Assembly (NCBI GenBank): GCA_963802355.1
Contig: CAWDIV010000015.1
Coordinates: 248,001 to 312,000 of the forward strand
From: SG8-41 sp963802355
Lineage (GTDB): Bacteria; Pseudomonadota; Gammaproteobacteria; Burkholderiales; SG8-41
Direction of reading: 5' to 3'
DNA: 64,000 nucleotides
Shown here: piece after piece, positions 62,724-64,000 of the stretch
Layout: each line of letters opens with the position of its first letter
Numbering within the stretch: position 1 is the first letter of the stretch
Made by a program: the position numbers and the translations under genes
The notes under the pieces: model-generated
Database searches by the model: none
What the model was told of the DNA's origin: nothing
The model's input: the letters and a program-made list of their open reading frames with translations, nothing else

Positions 62724-63396
62724 CTAGGGGGTTTTCTTCGTTTCGGCCGAGGACTTGTCGAGCGCGGCCGCCATCCCGGTGAGCACGCCGCCCGCAATCT
62801 GGGCGAAGCGCACGCCGAACTCTCCCGCGACCTCGATGCCCGCCAGCGTGATCTTGAGCGAGGTGCCGGCAAGGGTCCGCGTCAATTCGGTCACCGCCGG
62901 CCGCAACCTGGCGCCCGGTCTCGGTGCCCGCATGCGTCGCCTTGCCGACCACTGTCCCGCAGCTCGGGGGCGACGCGCTCGCCTGCCGATTCGGCGACCT
63001 GGCTGACCGTGGCGACGAAGTCTTCCTCGATCTTCTGCAGGCCCGGCGAGCGCCTGCTGCAGCTCGCGCTCCGAAACTCCGCGGCCGGTATCGAGGATCC
63101 GGCGAATCGCCTCCTGACCCGCCTCCACCGACTTCGCGAGCGCCTGGTCCATGCCGCGGAAGGCCTCGGCAAGAGAGTGTCGTGCGCCGCCGGTGCTGGC
63201 TGCCCTCGGCGCCAAGGCTCACGCCCTCGGTCACGGCGCGCACCGTTTCGCGGATGGCCTCGCGGTCGAAGCGCCTGCTCGTCAGCGCGTTCAGCGTAAG
63301 CTCGCGCACGCGCTCGCGCACCGCCTCGCCCTGCCGGATCGAGTCGCTCGCCGCCTTCCTGATGTCCTCGTCGGAATGTCTGTCGTGCTCGGCCAT
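62724..63396 (-). CDS. DUF6781-like helical protein of unknown function (frameshifted)
   Basis: ATG at 63394-63396 (MAEHDRHSDEDIRKAASDSI). Long amphipathic helices: RQGEAVRERVRELTLNALTS, RETVRAVTEGVSLGAEG, then after a shift near 63190 HSLAEAFRGMDQALAKSVEA and AIRRILDTGRGVSERELQQA, a further shifted stretch, and SLKITLAGIEVAGEFGVRFA to the stop at 62724. The layout matches what I recall of DUF6781, abundant in betaproteobacteria. No catalytic motif. It may be membrane- or polymer-associated; function unknown. Confidence 0.65.
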
Positions 63397-63581
63397 GGAT
63401 ACATCCTACACTGCTACCCTGAATTTTTCACCGTAGTTGCGTGATCGGGTCGGCGCATCCACGCGATGCCGCGTTATATCAGTTGCTTAGAACGGACATT
63501 GCGGCTGACAGATCGTGCCTTCGCACGGTGCACTGAAACATGCGGGCTCCATGAAACGCGCGGGCTAGCGGGAACGCCCAA

Positions 63582-63610
63582 CAAAAAGCCCGGGATACCC
63601 GAGCTTTCTG
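63582..63610 (-). terminator. Rho-independent terminator of the small exported protein gene
   Basis: On the minus strand AAAGCTCGGG, loop TAT, CCCGGGCTTTTTGTT forms a 9-10-bp stem (one G-U) with a following T-run, about 20 bases after the stop codon of the gene at 63628-63888. Confidence 0.8.
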
Positions 63611-63627
63611 GTAAAGCGGGCAAAGCG

Positions 63628-63888
63628 CTATTTCTTCTTCGCTGCCGGGGCTGGGGCTGCCGTCTTGATGCCCTTCTCCTTCTTGTAGCGCTCGACGACG
63701 CGGTCCATCGCCTTTTCCTCGGCTTCGCGCGCTTTCTTCGTCGCTTCACGCCGTCTTGGCCTCGCCTCTGCCGCCTTCGCCTTCGCTTCGTCGGACAGCG
63801 GCGGCAGTTTCGCGTAGGCCAGTCCGACCCCGACTATGCACGCCACCAGCCCCGTGGCAACAGTCCTCCAGATCTTCAGAGCGTTCAT
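63628..63888 (-). CDS. Small exported lysine-rich protein of unknown function
   Basis: 86 residues from ATG 63886-63888, with GGAGGGATGGAAGCT upstream. Signal peptide MNALKIWRTVATGLVACIVG, cleavage after AYA (about residue 26). The mature part is a charged helix (LPPLSDEAKAKAAEA, then RAVERYKKEKGI-type) ending in an Ala/Pro/Lys tail. Similar short proteins occur near cytochrome genes in betaproteobacteria, but no function can be assigned. It ends at a terminator. Confidence 0.6.
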   Translation of the reverse strand: MNALKIWRTVATGLVACIVGVGLAYAKLPPLSDEAKAKAAEARPRRREATKKAREAEEKAMDRVVERYKKEKGIKTAAPAPAAKKK

Positions 63889-64000
63889 AGCTTCCATCCC
63901 TCCTTTACGGGCGATGCATGAGCAGCCGATGGGCTTCGCCCCGGCCGCCCTGCCGCGCCCCGCCATCATCTCGTTGTACCAGTACTCGTGGTGCTCCTTC

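Noticed and set aside
63889..64000. A reading frame entering from the right edge (HHEYWYNEMMAGRGRA)
   Set aside because: Looks protein-like and may be the end of a gene outside the window, but it has no stop before the small exported gene in the same frame and matches no family I recognise.

Overview
The window reads as chromosome of a GC-rich, facultatively anaerobic betaproteobacterium, probably uncultured. Supporting this are a beta/gamma-type PurL, a complete Ccm (system I) cytochrome c maturation set, a membrane-anchored FrdABCD fumarate reductase, NrfHA, UbiB and a TctC/Bug-type binding protein. No rRNA, tRNA or CRISPR array was found. About twenty genes carry one or a few 1-2 nt frameshifts whose reading continues at once in another frame. 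They hit core genes as often as dispensable ones and are densest at about 23.9-26.1 kb, so consensus errors are more likely than true decay.

Layout. 0-12 kb: an IS1182-type transposase cut by the window edge, a membrane-anchored unknown, purL with a strong terminator, nnrE-nnrD, a carboxymuconolactone decarboxylase-like gene, a crcB tail, a YqeB-like molybdenum hydroxylase accessory gene, and a BTAD/TolB/TPR regulator divergent from a methyltransferase. 13-15.3 kb: two cupins and a SLOG + TIR/deoxyribosyltransferase-like protein. 15.5-32.2 kb: a molybdenum/oxyanion island with moaE, moaD, mobB, modABC with a perfect ModE-type operator, modE, a FecCD/MolABC-type transporter, tupABC with a ModE-like regulator, a PhnCDE-type (possibly selenate) transporter and moeA.

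33.2-41.3 kb: the ccm genes, split into ccmABCD (+) and ccmEFGHI (-), which converge. 41.7-45.9 kb: a decaheme MtrA/DmsE-type cytochrome, an MtrB/PioB-type porin, a small cytochrome c and a NapC/NirT-type tetraheme quinol dehydrogenase, together a likely porin-cytochrome electron conduit. 46-50.4 kb (-): a compact operon with a PqqD-like protein, three paralogous radical SAM enzymes, a UbiA prenyltransferase and a 51-residue PqqA-like peptide. This is the best candidate for an undescribed system, a possible prenylated peptide-derived redox cofactor or other RiPP. 50.6-60.7 kb: nrfHA, class I fumarase, frdABCD behind a perfect FNR box, and two DASS-type dicarboxylate transporters. Together these look like anaerobic nitrite and fumarate respiration with dicarboxylate exchange. 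60.7-64 kb: ubiB, a transposase tail, a DUF6781-like protein and a small exported protein.

Intergenic DNA is rich in inverted repeats. One hairpin family has covarying stems and a conserved 3' flank. It sits between genes that should be co-transcribed (moaD/moaE, modA/modE, ccmE/ccmF) and between ccmD and ccmI.
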